This document shows positions 47,644 through 57,070 of a stretch of DNA of 64,000 nt, in pieces. A program made the translations under genes and the position numbers. Source of the DNA: Parasporobacterium sp. (GTDB lineage: Bacteria; Bacillota; Clostridia; Lachnospirales; Lachnospiraceae); NCBI GenBank assembly GCA_017459985.1, contig JAFUBX010000011.1, positions 1 to 64,000 of the forward strand, given 5' to 3'. Under the pieces are notes generated by a model, which was given only the letters and a program-made list of their open reading frames with translations, was not told the DNA's origin and did not search any database. The first letter of the stretch is position 1, and each line of letters opens with the position of its first letter.

Positions 47644-48909
47644 TTAAAATTTAATGATCTCCTGTTCATAGGGGGTGGGGATATCCACGTCGAATTTGTT
47701 CATGGCCACCATCCGGTACAGCATATCCATTCTGGTCGTCTGCTCGATCATATCCACGCCGTCCCTGTCGGGATCCGGCCTGTAATCCGCCAGCTTGGTT
47801 ACCAGTTCGATCTCCGCGTTCTTCTTGATCGCGGAAAGAAGCGGTCCTGCCTGCTCCCGGAACCCCAGCACCTTGACCGCCGACAGATTCTGCCGGTTAT
47901 ACAGCTTCGTCATATCGGTATCCAGGATCCCCAGGGTGATATGCATCAGAGCCCGTCCCACCGTTGCTTTATTGATATTTTTCGTATAGGACAGCTCCCG
48001 GAACTGATTGAAGGTCCGGTATTCATTCCGAAGCTTCAGGAACCGGTTTGCCAGATCCTTCGGAACTCCGAAATACCGGGTCAGATCGCTGTTGTCTTTT
48101 GCGGAAAGCAGCTTCTCACCGAGAATGATCGAAAAATCATCCCGGAAGATCGGGAACGTCACCAGATACCGGTCCATCAGAATATCATAGACCGCCTTCG
48201 GAACGGTGCTGGACAGAGAATTCAGATCATATTTGTTGAATACCGCGTTCCGGATCGCCGTGGCGGAGGAAAATCCCTGCGCGATCTGGGTATCCTTATG
48301 GGAGCTGAGCATTCTTGCCACCGGCACCGGCCGGATGGAGCTCTTAAGGATCTTGATGGCCCGCATATACTCCACGCCCAGGATATTATTGGACCGTTCC
48401 AGCAGCGCCACATACTCATCTCCCAGAACTGCTCCGATCGCTTCCGAAACAGCAGCGGCGTGGGAAAGTCCGGTCTTCATGGATTCCTTCAGAACGGACC
48501 GGAACTCCTCCGGTTCATTGATCAGCACATCCGCGATCTCTCCGAATTTGCGGATCAGGATCTCCGGATCATTCCGGTCGATCTGGCGGTCCAGGCTCTC
48601 GGTACCGAAGCACAGATCATCCACAACATTCAGTTTATCCAGGATTGCAATGCCGCCGAAGGCAAAATATTCCGCACTGGCCGTGGAAAAGCAGGCCGGA
48701 AGCTCCAGCACCAGATCCGCGCCGCACCTGAGGGCCATCTCGGCTCTGGAATATTTGTCGATAATGGTCGGCGCGCCTCTCTGGACATAATTACCGCTCA
48801 TCACAACGATAATATAATCGCTTCCCAGGCTGCTGCGGGTCTCCTTCAGATGGTATTCATGTCCCTTATGGAACGGGTTGTATTCTGCGATGATTCCTGT
48901 AACTTTCAT
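47644..48909 (-). CDS. tmcAL: tRNA(Met) cytidine acetate ligase
   Basis: This nucleotidyltransferase-fold enzyme (formerly YlbM) uses ATP and acetate to acetylate cytidine 34 of elongator tRNA-Met. The N-terminus GIIAEYNPFHKGHEYHL holds the HxGH-like ATP site. SGNYVQRGAPTIIDK and LVLELPACFSTASAEYFA are diagnostic, and the length (421 aa) is usual. It sits directly upstream of pta-ackA, the cell's acetate-producing pathway, which is a suggestive pairing. Confidence 0.92.
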   Translation of the reverse strand: MKVTGIIAEYNPFHKGHEYHLKETRSSLGSDYIIVVMSGNYVQRGAPTIIDKYSRAEMALRCGADLVLELPACFSTASAEYFAFGGIAILDKLNVVDDLCFGTESLDRQIDRNDPEILIRKFGEIADVLINEPEEFRSVLKESMKTGLSHAAAVSEAIGAVLGDEYVALLERSNNILGVEYMRAIKILKSSIRPVPVARMLSSHKDTQIAQGFSSATAIRNAVFNKYDLNSLSSTVPKAVYDILMDRYLVTFPIFRDDFSIILGEKLLSAKDNSDLTRYFGVPKDLANRFLKLRNEYRTFNQFRELSYTKNINKATVGRALMHITLGILDTDMTKLYNRQNLSAVKVLGFREQAGPLLSAIKKNAEIELVTKLADYRPDPDRDGVDMIEQTTRMDMLYRMVAMNKFDVDIPTPYEQEIIKF

Positions 48910-48918
48910 TTCTTTCCC

Positions 48919-49707
48919 TTAAAACATAAAGATTTCTGTCCCGACTGCCTGATCCGCCACCGCGATCGGAAAATCATCCCCGCGGTAGGAACACTCTCCC
49001 AGATCGATCTCCCAGGCCACTGACAGCCTGGCCAGGTCTTCGGTATTATTTTTACGGCTCAGATGAGCCAGTGCAATATATTTCAGATGATCATGAAGGA
49101 TCCGGGACAGCAGCCGGCCGGAATCCTCATTGGATAAATGGCCTTTCTTCCCGGCGATCCTTCGCTTCAACGGATAGGGATAAGGGCCTGCCTCCAGCAT
49201 CCGGACATCATGGTTGGCCTCCAGCACAACCGCATCCAGTCCCTGCAGCTGACGGACCAGCGCCTCATCATACGTTCCCAGGTCTGTAACAACCGCACAG
49301 TCGGACCTTCCGTCCGACAGCCGGTAACAGACAGGATCGGCCGCATCATGGCTTGTCGGCAGGGCGGTGATCCTGAGATCCCCGATCCGAAAGGGCTGTT
49401 CCTTCCCGACCGGATGAAGAAGTTCCTGCGGAATCATCTCCTTCTCCTGCAGCTGACGGGCGGTCCCTTCTGAAGTATATACCGGGATCAGGGAAGCCTT
49501 CTCCACCATTGCCAGCGAAGCGATGTGATCACTGTGTTCATGGGTAATCAGAACCGCATCCAGATCCTTCAGGCTCAGATCCAGCCGTTTCAGACCTTCC
49601 ATGATCCGTTTTCTGCTCACCCCGGAATCAATGAGAATGTGGGTATGATCTGTTCCGACATACGTCGCATTTCCACTGCTCCCGCTGGCGATATTCATCA
49701 ATCTCAT
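48919..49707 (-). CDS. MBL-fold metallo-hydrolase (YycJ/WalJ-like)
   Basis: This 262-aa cytosolic metallo-beta-lactamase-fold protein has IASGSSGNATYVG at the start, the metal motif LITHEHSDHIASL, a second His in LPTSHDAADP and ALAHLSRKNN. The pattern fits the YycJ group, which includes a 5'-to-3' DNA exonuclease in some Bacillota. The ATG at 49707 begins the conserved part. walJ is often next to walRK, but the WalRK-like genes here are 14 kb away. Confidence 0.85.
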   Translation of the reverse strand: MRLMNIASGSSGNATYVGTDHTHILIDSGVSRKRIMEGLKRLDLSLKDLDAVLITHEHSDHIASLAMVEKASLIPVYTSEGTARQLQEKEMIPQELLHPVGKEQPFRIGDLRITALPTSHDAADPVCYRLSDGRSDCAVVTDLGTYDEALVRQLQGLDAVVLEANHDVRMLEAGPYPYPLKRRIAGKKGHLSNEDSGRLLSRILHDHLKYIALAHLSRKNNTEDLARLSVAWEIDLGECSYRGDDFPIAVADQAVGTEIFMF

Positions 49708-49732
49708 ATCCTGTACAAGTACTTTCACCGAG

Positions 49733-49760
49733 AAATGCCAGACCCTACAGTCCGGCATTT
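49733..49760 (-). terminator. Hairpin after the DivIVA-like gene
   Basis: AAATGCC (49733-49739) pairs with GGCATTT (49754-49760), with an inner GAC/GTC. The U-tract is weak, so it may only partly terminate. Confidence 0.5.
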
Positions 49761-49776
49761 ACAGCAGATCTCGTTC

Positions 49777-50589
49777 TTATTTAAAATCATCAAACGCCAG
49801 ATCAAAATCCTTGATCTCATCCACAGAACCATAATCAGAAGTCTCCGGGATATCCGGATCTTCTTCCTCCGGCACCGGCTCTTCCGGGAGCTCTTCTCCC
49901 AGGGCGTCCGCAACAGACATCTGGGAATCATACATCGCTTCCGGTTCCGGCTGAGGTGCAAACACCTCGGGAGCGATCTGCGGTTCTTCCGGCATCATGT
50001 ATTCGCCGTCCGGGATATATTCCTCTTCGGCCGGCACCGTCCGTTCCTGGGAATAGAAGGCCCGCAGAGCCTGTCTGTCCTTGGAAGCGACTTCCAGACT
50101 GGACTCCAAAGACCGCATCACACCGTCATATTTTACGGTCAGCCCTTCGATCGCGGTATTCAGGATATCCTGGATATTGCCAAGGCTCTCATCGGTATAC
50201 TGCACTGCCGAGGCTTTGATATCGTTGGCTTCCGCAGTGGCATTTTCCAGGATCATCTCTGCCTGTCTGTTCGCATTCTCCATGACCTGATTGGCCTCAC
50301 GGAATGCCTGCTGCATGATCTCGTGCTCGGAGACCAGGGTCGAAGTCATCTCATTGGCTTTCCGGATCATCTCATCCGCTTTGTCCTGGGCATCCCGGAT
50401 AATGGCGTCACGGTTGGCAATGATCCTCTGATATTTTCTTACTTCATCAGGTATATTCTGTCTGAGATCATCGAGAAGATCGGCAATCTCATCCTTCACA
50501 ACGATAATTTTGGTATTGGAAAGAGGCTGAAACCGACAGCTGTCAATATATTCTTCCAACTCTCCAATGATCTGTTCAATCTTGCTCAT
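49777..50589 (-). CDS. DivIVA-like coiled-coil protein
   Basis: This 270-aa soluble protein has a long heptad-rich coiled coil (about residues 45-165, with Glu/Ala/Gln-rich helices such as NANRQAEMILENATAEAND). A proline- and acid-rich tail follows (about residues 185-260). Relatives are often labelled ATP synthase subunit or vacuolar ATPase subunit H-like, probably because of the coiled coil alone. A structural role at the division site or membrane is inferred. The ATG at 50589 has AGGTG 5 nt upstream. It follows coaD by 9 nt. Confidence 0.7.
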   Translation of the reverse strand: MSKIEQIIGELEEYIDSCRFQPLSNTKIIVVKDEIADLLDDLRQNIPDEVRKYQRIIANRDAIIRDAQDKADEMIRKANEMTSTLVSEHEIMQQAFREANQVMENANRQAEMILENATAEANDIKASAVQYTDESLGNIQDILNTAIEGLTVKYDGVMRSLESSLEVASKDRQALRAFYSQERTVPAEEEYIPDGEYMMPEEPQIAPEVFAPQPEPEAMYDSQMSVADALGEELPEEPVPEEEDPDIPETSDYGSVDEIKDFDLAFDDFK

Positions 50590-50598
50590 ATCCACCTC

Positions 50599-51081
50599 TC
50601 ACAATCTGTATTTTTCCTTGATCCTTTGTGCAACATGTTCCGGGACAAACCGGTCGATCTCGGAACCGAAGGAAGCCAGTTCCTTCACCGTGCTGGAACT
50701 CAGGTAGGAATACTTCAATGATGTTGTCAAAAAAATCGTATCAATTTCAGGAGCGATCACCTTGTTGGTCTGGGTCATCTGCAGTTCGTACTCAAAATCC
50801 GTAACCGCCCGCAGTCCCCTGACAATAAACCCGGCCTCCTGTGCTCTTGCAAAATCTGTTAAAAGCCCGCCGAAGGACATCACTCTGACATTGGGACGGT
50901 CCTTCACCGCCTCCTTCAGCATGTCCAGCCGTTCCTCTGCGGAAAATAAAGGAACCTTTGCATTATTGACCAGGATCCCTACGATCACTTCATCAAAGAT
51001 CCGGGAAGATCTCTCAATGATATCAAGATGTCCAAAGGTCACCGGATCAAAGGTTCCGGGATAAATCGCCCTTCTCATCAT
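50599..51081 (-). CDS. coaD: Phosphopantetheine adenylyltransferase
   Basis: It makes dephospho-CoA from 4'-phosphopantetheine and ATP, a late CoA step. The 160-aa chain has [19 protein letters not shown], with the (T/H)xGH ATP motif TFGH at residues 15-18, [15 protein letters not shown] and [14 protein letters not shown]. It follows rsmD by 19 nt, an arrangement common in Bacillota. Confidence 0.97.
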   Translation of the reverse strand: MMRRAIYPGTFDPVTFGHLDIIERSSRIFDEVIVGILVNNAKVPLFSAEERLDMLKEAVKDRPNVRVMSFGGLLTDFARAQEAGFIVRGLRAVTDFEYELQMTQTNKVIAPEIDTIFLTTSLKYSYLSSSTVKELASFGSEIDRFVPEHVAQRIKEKYRL

Positions 51082-51100
51082 ACTACCTCGTCTAAGCAGA

Positions 51101-51658
51101 TCAGCCTTTCAGCCGGAGGAAAAGATGTTTGTTGGTTTTATAGTTCTTTTCCCTTACGATCAGAAAATCGCTCTCTTCAATAAAATCCAGTTGATTTCTG
51201 AGATCTGTTTCAAGAACGACCTGTGTTTCCGGACTGATGATCCCTGTCTGTGCCAGAGCTCTCAGGGTCTCCTGCTCGTATCCTGCCTGATAGGGCGGAT
51301 CAATATAAACTATATCAAAGGCAAACTTTCTGAGCGCCAGTTCGCTGATCGCGCCCAGCACACTTTTTCCGATCACAACGGCATCTTCTTCCAGATGCGT
51401 ATGTTCGAGATTGTCAAGAATGCACTGCAGGGCCTTCCTGTTATTCTCCACAAATACGCACTGGCTCGCGCCGCGGCTTAACGCCTCGATCCCGATACTG
51501 CCGGAGCCACTAAAAAGATCAAGAAAACGGCTGCCTGGTATATCTGGCTGAAGAATATTGAACAGGGTCTCCTTGATCTTATCTAAAGTTGGTCTTGTAT
51601 CAAAGCCAGGAGATGACTTTAACATCAATCTCCTGGCCTTTCCTGCGATAACTCTCAT
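51101..51658 (-). CDS. rsmD: 16S rRNA (guanine(966)-N2)-methyltransferase
   Basis: This 185-aa SAM-dependent methyltransferase acts on G966 of 16S rRNA. It begins [13 protein letters not shown], has the SAM motif [19 protein letters not shown] and the catalytic DPPY in [12 protein letters not shown]. Its ATG shares one base with the S1 gene's stop (TAATG), so translation is coupled. Confidence 0.94.
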   Translation of the reverse strand: MRVIAGKARRLMLKSSPGFDTRPTLDKIKETLFNILQPDIPGSRFLDLFSGSGSIGIEALSRGASQCVFVENNRKALQCILDNLEHTHLEEDAVVIGKSVLGAISELALRKFAFDIVYIDPPYQAGYEQETLRALAQTGIISPETQVVLETDLRNQLDFIEESDFLIVREKNYKTNKHLFLRLKG

Positions 51659-52857
51659 TATTCGGCAGTTGCTTCCGGTGCTTCTTCTGCTGCGGCTTCT
51701 TCCTGTACAGGAGCCTCCGGTTCAGCTGCAGGAGCTTCCGCTTCCGTTACTTCAGCGGCGGGTGCTTCCGGCTCAGCAGCTTCCTGGACCGGTTCATCCG
51801 GAACCAGGTCATCATCAAAATCACGTCTGCTCAGGGAGATCTTCTTCTCCTCTTCCTTGATGTCAACGACCTTGACGTCGATCATCTGTCCCTGTTTCAG
51901 AACATCGGAAGGTTTCTTAACATGCTTCTTGGAGATCTGGGAAACATGCAGCAGAGCGTCCAGGCCCGGCTCCAGCTCGATGAATGCACCGAAATCCGTC
52001 ATTCTTGCGACCTTGCCGGTCACGATGGTACCCGGCTGATATTTCTCGCGGGCGGCCTCCCAGGGATTCTCATCCGGGAACTTGGCGCTCAGCGCGATCT
52101 TGCCTTCTTCAATACTCTTGATATACACTCTGACCTTATCGCCTGCTTTGTAGAGGGACTTCGGAGAATCCACTCTGCCCCAGGACATCTCGGAGATATG
52201 AAGCAGTCCGTCCACACCGCCCAGATCCACGAAAGCGCCGAAAGCGGTCACTGACTTCACTTCACCTTCCACGATATCGTTCACCTGCAGGGTCTCCAGC
52301 AGTTCTTTGGCTCTTTCCGCTCTGGAAGCCTGCATCAGCTTTCTTCTGTTGCCGATGACTCTTCTCTTGCGGGGATTAAACTCGGTAATCACCACTTCGA
52401 TTTCCTGACCGAGATACTTGTCCAGGTTCTTCTCATAGGTATCTGACACAAGACTTGCCGGAACAAAAATGCTTGCACCTTCAAAGGTCGTGATCAGGCC
52501 GCCGGAAGTGATCTTCTCAACGGTAACATTCAGGACTTCCTTGTTCTCGAACGCTTCCTCGATCCTTCTGTTGGCTCTTTCCTCACTGATCCTCTTATAA
52601 GACAGCTGTACTTCACTATCCTGAATTCTCAAAACCTTTGCCTCGATGGTGTCGCCCTCGGAAACCTCTGCCATCAGGTCTGTGCCCGGATTGTTGGAGT
52701 ACTCATCTTTTGTGATAATGCCGTCATACTTGTAATTGATATTAAGCGTAATTCTGTCAGGCTTAACATCGATTACAGTGCCTTCTACAATCTCCCCCGT
52801 ATGTATTGTTCTGATTGTTTCATCAATCATCTGTTCGAAATTTTTTTCTTCTGACAT
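51658..52857 (-). CDS. rpsA: S1 RNA-binding domain protein (ribosomal protein S1-like)
   Basis: Four S1 domains occupy roughly residues 20-85, 105-170, 195-262 and 280-345; the last two carry GAFVDLGGVDGLLHISEMS-type motifs. An Ala/Glu/Pro-rich tail of about 45 residues follows. Gram-positive S1 proteins usually have four domains, and their role on the ribosome varies. The ATG has an AGGAGG about 10 nt upstream. It overlaps ispH by 31 nt in the -1 frame. In many Clostridia IspH and S1 are one fused protein. Confidence 0.93.
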   Translation of the reverse strand: MSEEKNFEQMIDETIRTIHTGEIVEGTVIDVKPDRITLNINYKYDGIITKDEYSNNPGTDLMAEVSEGDTIEAKVLRIQDSEVQLSYKRISEERANRRIEEAFENKEVLNVTVEKITSGGLITTFEGASIFVPASLVSDTYEKNLDKYLGQEIEVVITEFNPRKRRVIGNRRKLMQASRAERAKELLETLQVNDIVEGEVKSVTAFGAFVDLGGVDGLLHISEMSWGRVDSPKSLYKAGDKVRVYIKSIEEGKIALSAKFPDENPWEAAREKYQPGTIVTGKVARMTDFGAFIELEPGLDALLHVSQISKKHVKKPSDVLKQGQMIDVKVVDIKEEEKKISLSRRDFDDDLVPDEPVQEAAEPEAPAAEVTEAEAPAAEPEAPVQEEAAAEEAPEATAE

Positions 52858-53699
52858 GTAAGAAAAACCTCCTGAATAATATTATTTGGGGTCGATGCCC
52901 CCGCTGTAATACCTACGCGTATACCGGATTGCAGATTTTGTTCATTCAAATCTTTGACTGTCTGTATATAGTAAGTATCCTTACAATATGCTTTGCAGAT
53001 GTCAAACAGTTTCTGGGTATTGGAACTGTGCCGGTCTCCGATCACCAGCATGGTATCCACCTGTTTCGCAACAGATGAAGCTTCCTTCTGCCGGACCCTG
53101 GTGGCATTGCAAATCGTATTGATAACTCTGATATCATACCCTTTTTTATTTATTATTTCAACTATATTGTTGAATTTATTACTGTTAAAAGTTGTCTGGG
53201 CGACCACCGTGATCCGGGCGGATTTCTCAAGATTCAGAGCCATTGCTTCCTCCTCATCCCGGATCACCACCGCGTCTTCTCCGGCCCATCCGAGGATTCC
53301 CTGCACCTCCGGATGCGCCGCGTCGCCGATGATAACAAGGATCCTTCCCCGGGTGCTCTCTTCGTCTGCGATTTCATGGATCTTCTTCACAAAGGGACAG
53401 GTGGCGTCCACAACGCGGATATCCAGTGCCCGGGCCTTTTCATAGATCCTGCGGCTGACTCCGTGGGAACGGATGATCAGAATCTGTCCCCGGATCCGTT
53501 CCAGATCCGCCTCTTCCACCGGCTCCGCGCCTTTGTCCTTCAGGTCATTTACGACCTCCGTATTATGAATGATCGGTCCGAAGGTGTAGATCTTCCGGTC
53601 GGAATCATTGGAGCGGATCTGCTCGTAGACGGTATCCACCGCCCGGCGGACGCCGAAACAGAACCCGGCGCTTTTGGCCAGGATCACTTCCCCCTTCAT
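52827..53699 (-). CDS. ispH: 4-hydroxy-3-methylbut-2-enyl diphosphate reductase
   Basis: This is the last enzyme of the non-mevalonate isoprenoid pathway, a [4Fe-4S] protein. The three cluster cysteines are Cys14 (SAGFCFGVRRA), Cys101 (VVDATCPFVKK) and Cys197 (INTICNATRVR). The length is 290 aa. Its start overlaps the cmk stop by 4 nt, and its end overlaps the S1 gene start by 31 nt. The overlap contains a run of seven A residues. Confidence 0.97.
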   Translation of the reverse strand: MKGEVILAKSAGFCFGVRRAVDTVYEQIRSNDSDRKIYTFGPIIHNTEVVNDLKDKGAEPVEEADLERIRGQILIIRSHGVSRRIYEKARALDIRVVDATCPFVKKIHEIADEESTRGRILVIIGDAAHPEVQGILGWAGEDAVVIRDEEEAMALNLEKSARITVVAQTTFNSNKFNNIVEIINKKGYDIRVINTICNATRVRQKEASSVAKQVDTMLVIGDRHSSNTQKLFDICKAYCKDTYYIQTVKDLNEQNLQSGIRVGITAGASTPNNIIQEVFLTCQKKKISNR

Positions 53700-54379
53700 G
53701 CTTCCTGCCCGTTCCCTTCCGTCCGGTCTCTGTAAAGCTGCAGGATCTTCTCTGTCACCTCGTCAATTCCCAGATCCGAAGTATCCAGTTCCACCGCGTC
53801 CTCTGCCTTCCGCAGGGGGGAATGGGCCCGATGGGAATCGTTGTAGTCCCGCTCGGCGATCTCTTTCTTAATCGCCTCGTAATCCGCTTCCATCCCTTTT
53901 TCCAGATACTCTTTATATCTTCGCGTGGCCCGCACTTCCACGGATGCCGTTAGGAAGATCTTCAGGTCCGCATCCGGCAGAACCACCGTTCCGATGTCCC
54001 GTCCGTCCATGACCACATTGTACCGCTGTGCCAGTTCCTGCTGCAAAGCCACCAGACGCTCCCGGACCTCCGGATATTTCGAGGTATCCGAGGCCGCTTT
54101 ACTGACCTCCTCCGTCCGGATCTGCGCGCTGACATCCTCCTCATCCAGAAACATATGCTGCATCCCGTCCAGATACCGGATATCAATCCTGGCCTTACGG
54201 GCCGCTTCACAGACCTTCTCTTCCTCGTCGCTTGAGATGCCCTTCCTGATGCAGGCCAGCGCCAGCGTTCTGTACATGGCTCCTGTATCGATATATACAA
54301 ACTGCAGCTCCTGTGCCAGCCTTCTGGCAATGGTGCTTTTTCCGGCTCCCGCCGGTCCGTCCAGTGCGATCTGTTTCAT
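53696..54379 (-). CDS. cmk: (d)CMP kinase
   Basis: It phosphorylates CMP and dCMP. The P-loop is LDGPAGAGKSTIARRLA (residue 6 on), followed by YIDTGAMYRTLAL, GRDIGTVVLPDADLKIFLTAS and the RDYNDSHRAHSPLRKAEDA lid. I use the ATG at 54379, with AGGAGGA 4-5 nt upstream, giving 227 aa. cmk-ispH-S1 is a conserved clostridial order. Confidence 0.96.
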   Translation of the reverse strand: MKQIALDGPAGAGKSTIARRLAQELQFVYIDTGAMYRTLALACIRKGISSDEEEKVCEAARKARIDIRYLDGMQHMFLDEEDVSAQIRTEEVSKAASDTSKYPEVRERLVALQQELAQRYNVVMDGRDIGTVVLPDADLKIFLTASVEVRATRRYKEYLEKGMEADYEAIKKEIAERDYNDSHRAHSPLRKAEDAVELDTSDLGIDEVTEKILQLYRDRTEGNGQEA

Positions 54380-54405
54380 AATTTCCTCCTGTCGGATCAA
54401 TGATA

Positions 54406-55632
54406 TCAATGGTTTCCTTCTGCTGCCGAAGCGCCTGCAAGATGGCCGGTGGACCAGGCAATCTGAAGATTGAATCCTCCCGTGAACGCATCCGTGTCGA
54501 TCACCTCTCCGGCAAAATAAAGCCCCTTCACCCGCCGGGATTCCATCGTGGCCGGCACGATATCCTTCACGCAGACCCCGCCCTGGGTGATCACTGCCTG
54601 TTCAAAGCCCTTGGTCCCGGTGACCGTCAGACGGAAATCCTTCAATAGCTCTGCCAGATGTTTCCGTTCTTCGCGGGTGATCTCATTTACTTTTTTGTGT
54701 TCCGGGATATTGCTGAGTTCCAGTATGACCGGAAGCAGCTTTGCCGGAAGCAGGGAAGCCAGACAGTTTCTGAAATCTTTGTTTTTTCCGGTTCCGAAAT
54801 CCCTCAGGATCCTTGCATCCAGCTGCGCCGGATCCAGCGCCGGTTTCAGGTCAATATGAAGGATCATTTCTTCCTTCTGAGCGATCCTTCCGCACAGTCT
54901 TGCGGAGGCGGAAAGAATCAGGGGACCTGACACACCGTCCGCGGTAAACAGCATTTCCCCGAATTCCTGAAAACGGTCCATGCTGATCCGGACATTTCTG
55001 AGCGACAGTCCCTCCAGCCTTGCGACATAGGTTTCCCGGACTTTCAGCGCCACCAGGGATGGCCTGAGTTCTGTCAGAGTATGGCCGGTTTCCCGGGCAA
55101 ACCGGTATCCGTCCCCCGTGGATCCCGTGGAAGGATAGGAGAGCCCGCCGGTTGCCAGGATCACCGCATCCGCCCGGATGGGGGCCTTGTTTTCCAGGAA
55201 GACACCCCTGACAATTCCATCCTCTGTCTGCAGCCCGGTCACCTTGCTGTGCAGCCGGATCTTCACCCCTCTCCGGCGCAGAGCGTTCTCCATCGTCCTG
55301 ATCACATCAGAGGACTTGTCGGATGCGGGGAAGACGCGTTTTCCCCGTTCTTCTTTCAGCTTCAGCCCTTCCTGTTCCATCAGACGGCACAGATCTTCAT
55401 TGGTGAAGGAATAAATGGCGCTGTACAGGAATTTGGGGTTGGTGACTACATTTCCGAAGAAATCCTCCACCGGACAGGCATTGGTCAGATTGCATCGGCC
55501 CTTGCCGGTGATATACAGTTTTTTACCGAGCTTTTCATTCTGTTCCAGAAGAAGCACCTCGGCGCCATGATCCGCAGCGCTCAGGGCTGCCATCATTCCC
55601 GCCGGTCCGCCTCCGATCACCGCCACAATCAT
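54406..55632 (-). CDS. NAD(P)/FAD-dependent oxidoreductase, HI0933/YhiN type
   Basis: This 408-aa flavoprotein of the HI0933-like family (COG2081) is of unknown reaction. It has VAVIGGGPAGMMAALSAADHG at the N-terminus, KLYITGKGRCNLTNAC near residue 40, and C-terminal GLYFAGEVIDTDAFTGGFNLQIAW. It overlaps the scpB stop by 4 nt. It precedes cmk with a 26-nt gap, an order seen in other Clostridia. Confidence 0.9.
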   Translation of the reverse strand: MIVAVIGGGPAGMMAALSAADHGAEVLLLEQNEKLGKKLYITGKGRCNLTNACPVEDFFGNVVTNPKFLYSAIYSFTNEDLCRLMEQEGLKLKEERGKRVFPASDKSSDVIRTMENALRRRGVKIRLHSKVTGLQTEDGIVRGVFLENKAPIRADAVILATGGLSYPSTGSTGDGYRFARETGHTLTELRPSLVALKVRETYVARLEGLSLRNVRISMDRFQEFGEMLFTADGVSGPLILSASARLCGRIAQKEEMILHIDLKPALDPAQLDARILRDFGTGKNKDFRNCLASLLPAKLLPVILELSNIPEHKKVNEITREERKHLAELLKDFRLTVTGTKGFEQAVITQGGVCVKDIVPATMESRRVKGLYFAGEVIDTDAFTGGFNLQIAWSTGHLAGASAAEGNH

Positions 55633-56273
55633 GACTGCTCCTGCTCCCCGGCCGGATCCGGTTTCCCGGTCTGTTCCGGATTTGGCTCCGGGTTCTTCTG
55701 CGTTCCCGGCTCCTGTATATATCCCAGCTCCTGCTCGGCTTCCAGCTTAAAGGCTTCTGCCTTTTCCACATTGATATCCGGCAGTTCTTCCGTGTTCTTG
55801 AGTCCGAACCGCCGCAGAAATTCCTCAGTGGTTCCGAACAGGACCGGCCGGCCGGGCTGTTCCAGCCGCCCGACTTCTTCCACCAATCCGACCTCCACCA
55901 GACGATTTACGGCATAGTCTGACTGAACTCCCCGGATCTTTTCGATCTCCAGTTTGGTCACAGGCTGTTTATAGGCGATAATCGACAGAGTCTCCAGCTG
56001 GATATCCGTCAGCTTATAATTACGCGGGATCTTTACCAGCCGGATCAGATATTCATAGGAATCCCCGGTCGTACACATCTGATAGGATCCGTCGATCTCG
56101 ATGATCCGGACCCCGCGTTGCAGCTCCTCATATTCCGTGATCATTTCTTCGATCACCGGCACCAGATCCTTTTTACTCATCTCCAGGGCAGCGGCGATCC
56201 GCTCTGCCTCCACAGCTTCTCCCATCGTAAAAAGAATCGATTCCACTATTGATTTTATCCGGTCTTTTTCCAA
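55629..56273 (-). CDS. scpB: Segregation and condensation protein B
   Basis: This partner of the SMC-ScpA condensin organises chromosomes. Two winged-helix domains are visible: IKSIVESILFTMGEAVEAERIA and LTDIQLETLSIIAYKQPVT...EIEKIRGV. A disordered Pro/Glu/Gln-rich tail of about 40 residues ends the 214-aa chain. It lies 11 nt after scpA. Confidence 0.95.
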   Translation of the reverse strand: MEKDRIKSIVESILFTMGEAVEAERIAAALEMSKKDLVPVIEEMITEYEELQRGVRIIEIDGSYQMCTTGDSYEYLIRLVKIPRNYKLTDIQLETLSIIAYKQPVTKLEIEKIRGVQSDYAVNRLVEVGLVEEVGRLEQPGRPVLFGTTEEFLRRFGLKNTEELPDINVEKAEAFKLEAEQELGYIQEPGTQKNPEPNPEQTGKPDPAGEQEQS

Positions 56274-56284
56274 TTTGTTATTCC

Positions 56285-57070
56285 TTATTCTGCCGTATTT
56301 TCCCCGGCCTCTTCCTGACGCTGCGGAGCTTCGGAAGGATCATACATGAGGATCTCCCCGATCCCTTCCTGCACCGCCACCAGCTGGCCGGTTTTCATAA
56401 GTTCCAGCACCGCAAGAAACGTCACAATGATATTCTCTCTTGTGATCTGGGTCTCGATCAGTTTTCTGAAACTGAATTTTTTATATTTTCTGGTGTATTT
56501 TCTGATATAATCCAGCTTTTCCGGAAGTGAGATCGTCTCCCTGTGGATCCTGCCGTAACGGATCGCCTCTTCGTTCCGTTTTTCCCGGCTGCGCCGCATG
56601 ACATCGTCGAACACTTCCTTCAGTCTGGAAAGACTGACTCCGTCAAGAAAAATGTCCAGATCCACAGGAGCGGTATATTCCTGTACTTCCCGGGGAATGC
56701 TGGACTTTCGGTACATTGATTTTGAAGCGCTTAATTCCTTGTCCTTAAGCTCGTAGGACATATATTTGAACAGCTTGTATTCCAGCAGCTGCTGCACCAG
56801 TTCCGCTCTGGGATCTTCTTCCTCCTTCAGTTCATCCTCCTGTTTCGGAAGAAGCATCCTGGCTTTGATATCCAGCAATGTAGCAGCCATAACCAGGAAT
56901 TCGCTCATGGTATCCGCTTCTTTTCCCATACGGGAAAGATATTCCATATACTGATCTGTGATCGTGGAGATCTGGATATCGTAAATATCCATTTTGTTTT
57001 TGTCGATCAGGTGAAGCAGCAGATCCAGGGGACCCTCAAACGACTCCAGCCGAAAGGAAACATCCATCAT
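56285..57070 (-). CDS. scpA: Segregation and condensation protein A
   Basis: This kleisin subunit bridges the SMC heads. The 261-aa chain opens VSFRLESFEGPLDLLLHLIDK, the family signature, with IYDIQISTITDQY next. The C-terminal winged helix includes ITRENIIVTFLAVLELMKTG. It overlaps the metallophosphoesterase stop by 4 nt and is followed by scpB. Confidence 0.96.
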   Translation of the reverse strand: MMDVSFRLESFEGPLDLLLHLIDKNKMDIYDIQISTITDQYMEYLSRMGKEADTMSEFLVMAATLLDIKARMLLPKQEDELKEEEDPRAELVQQLLEYKLFKYMSYELKDKELSASKSMYRKSSIPREVQEYTAPVDLDIFLDGVSLSRLKEVFDDVMRRSREKRNEEAIRYGRIHRETISLPEKLDYIRKYTRKYKKFSFRKLIETQITRENIIVTFLAVLELMKTGQLVAVQEGIGEILMYDPSEAPQRQEEAGENTAE

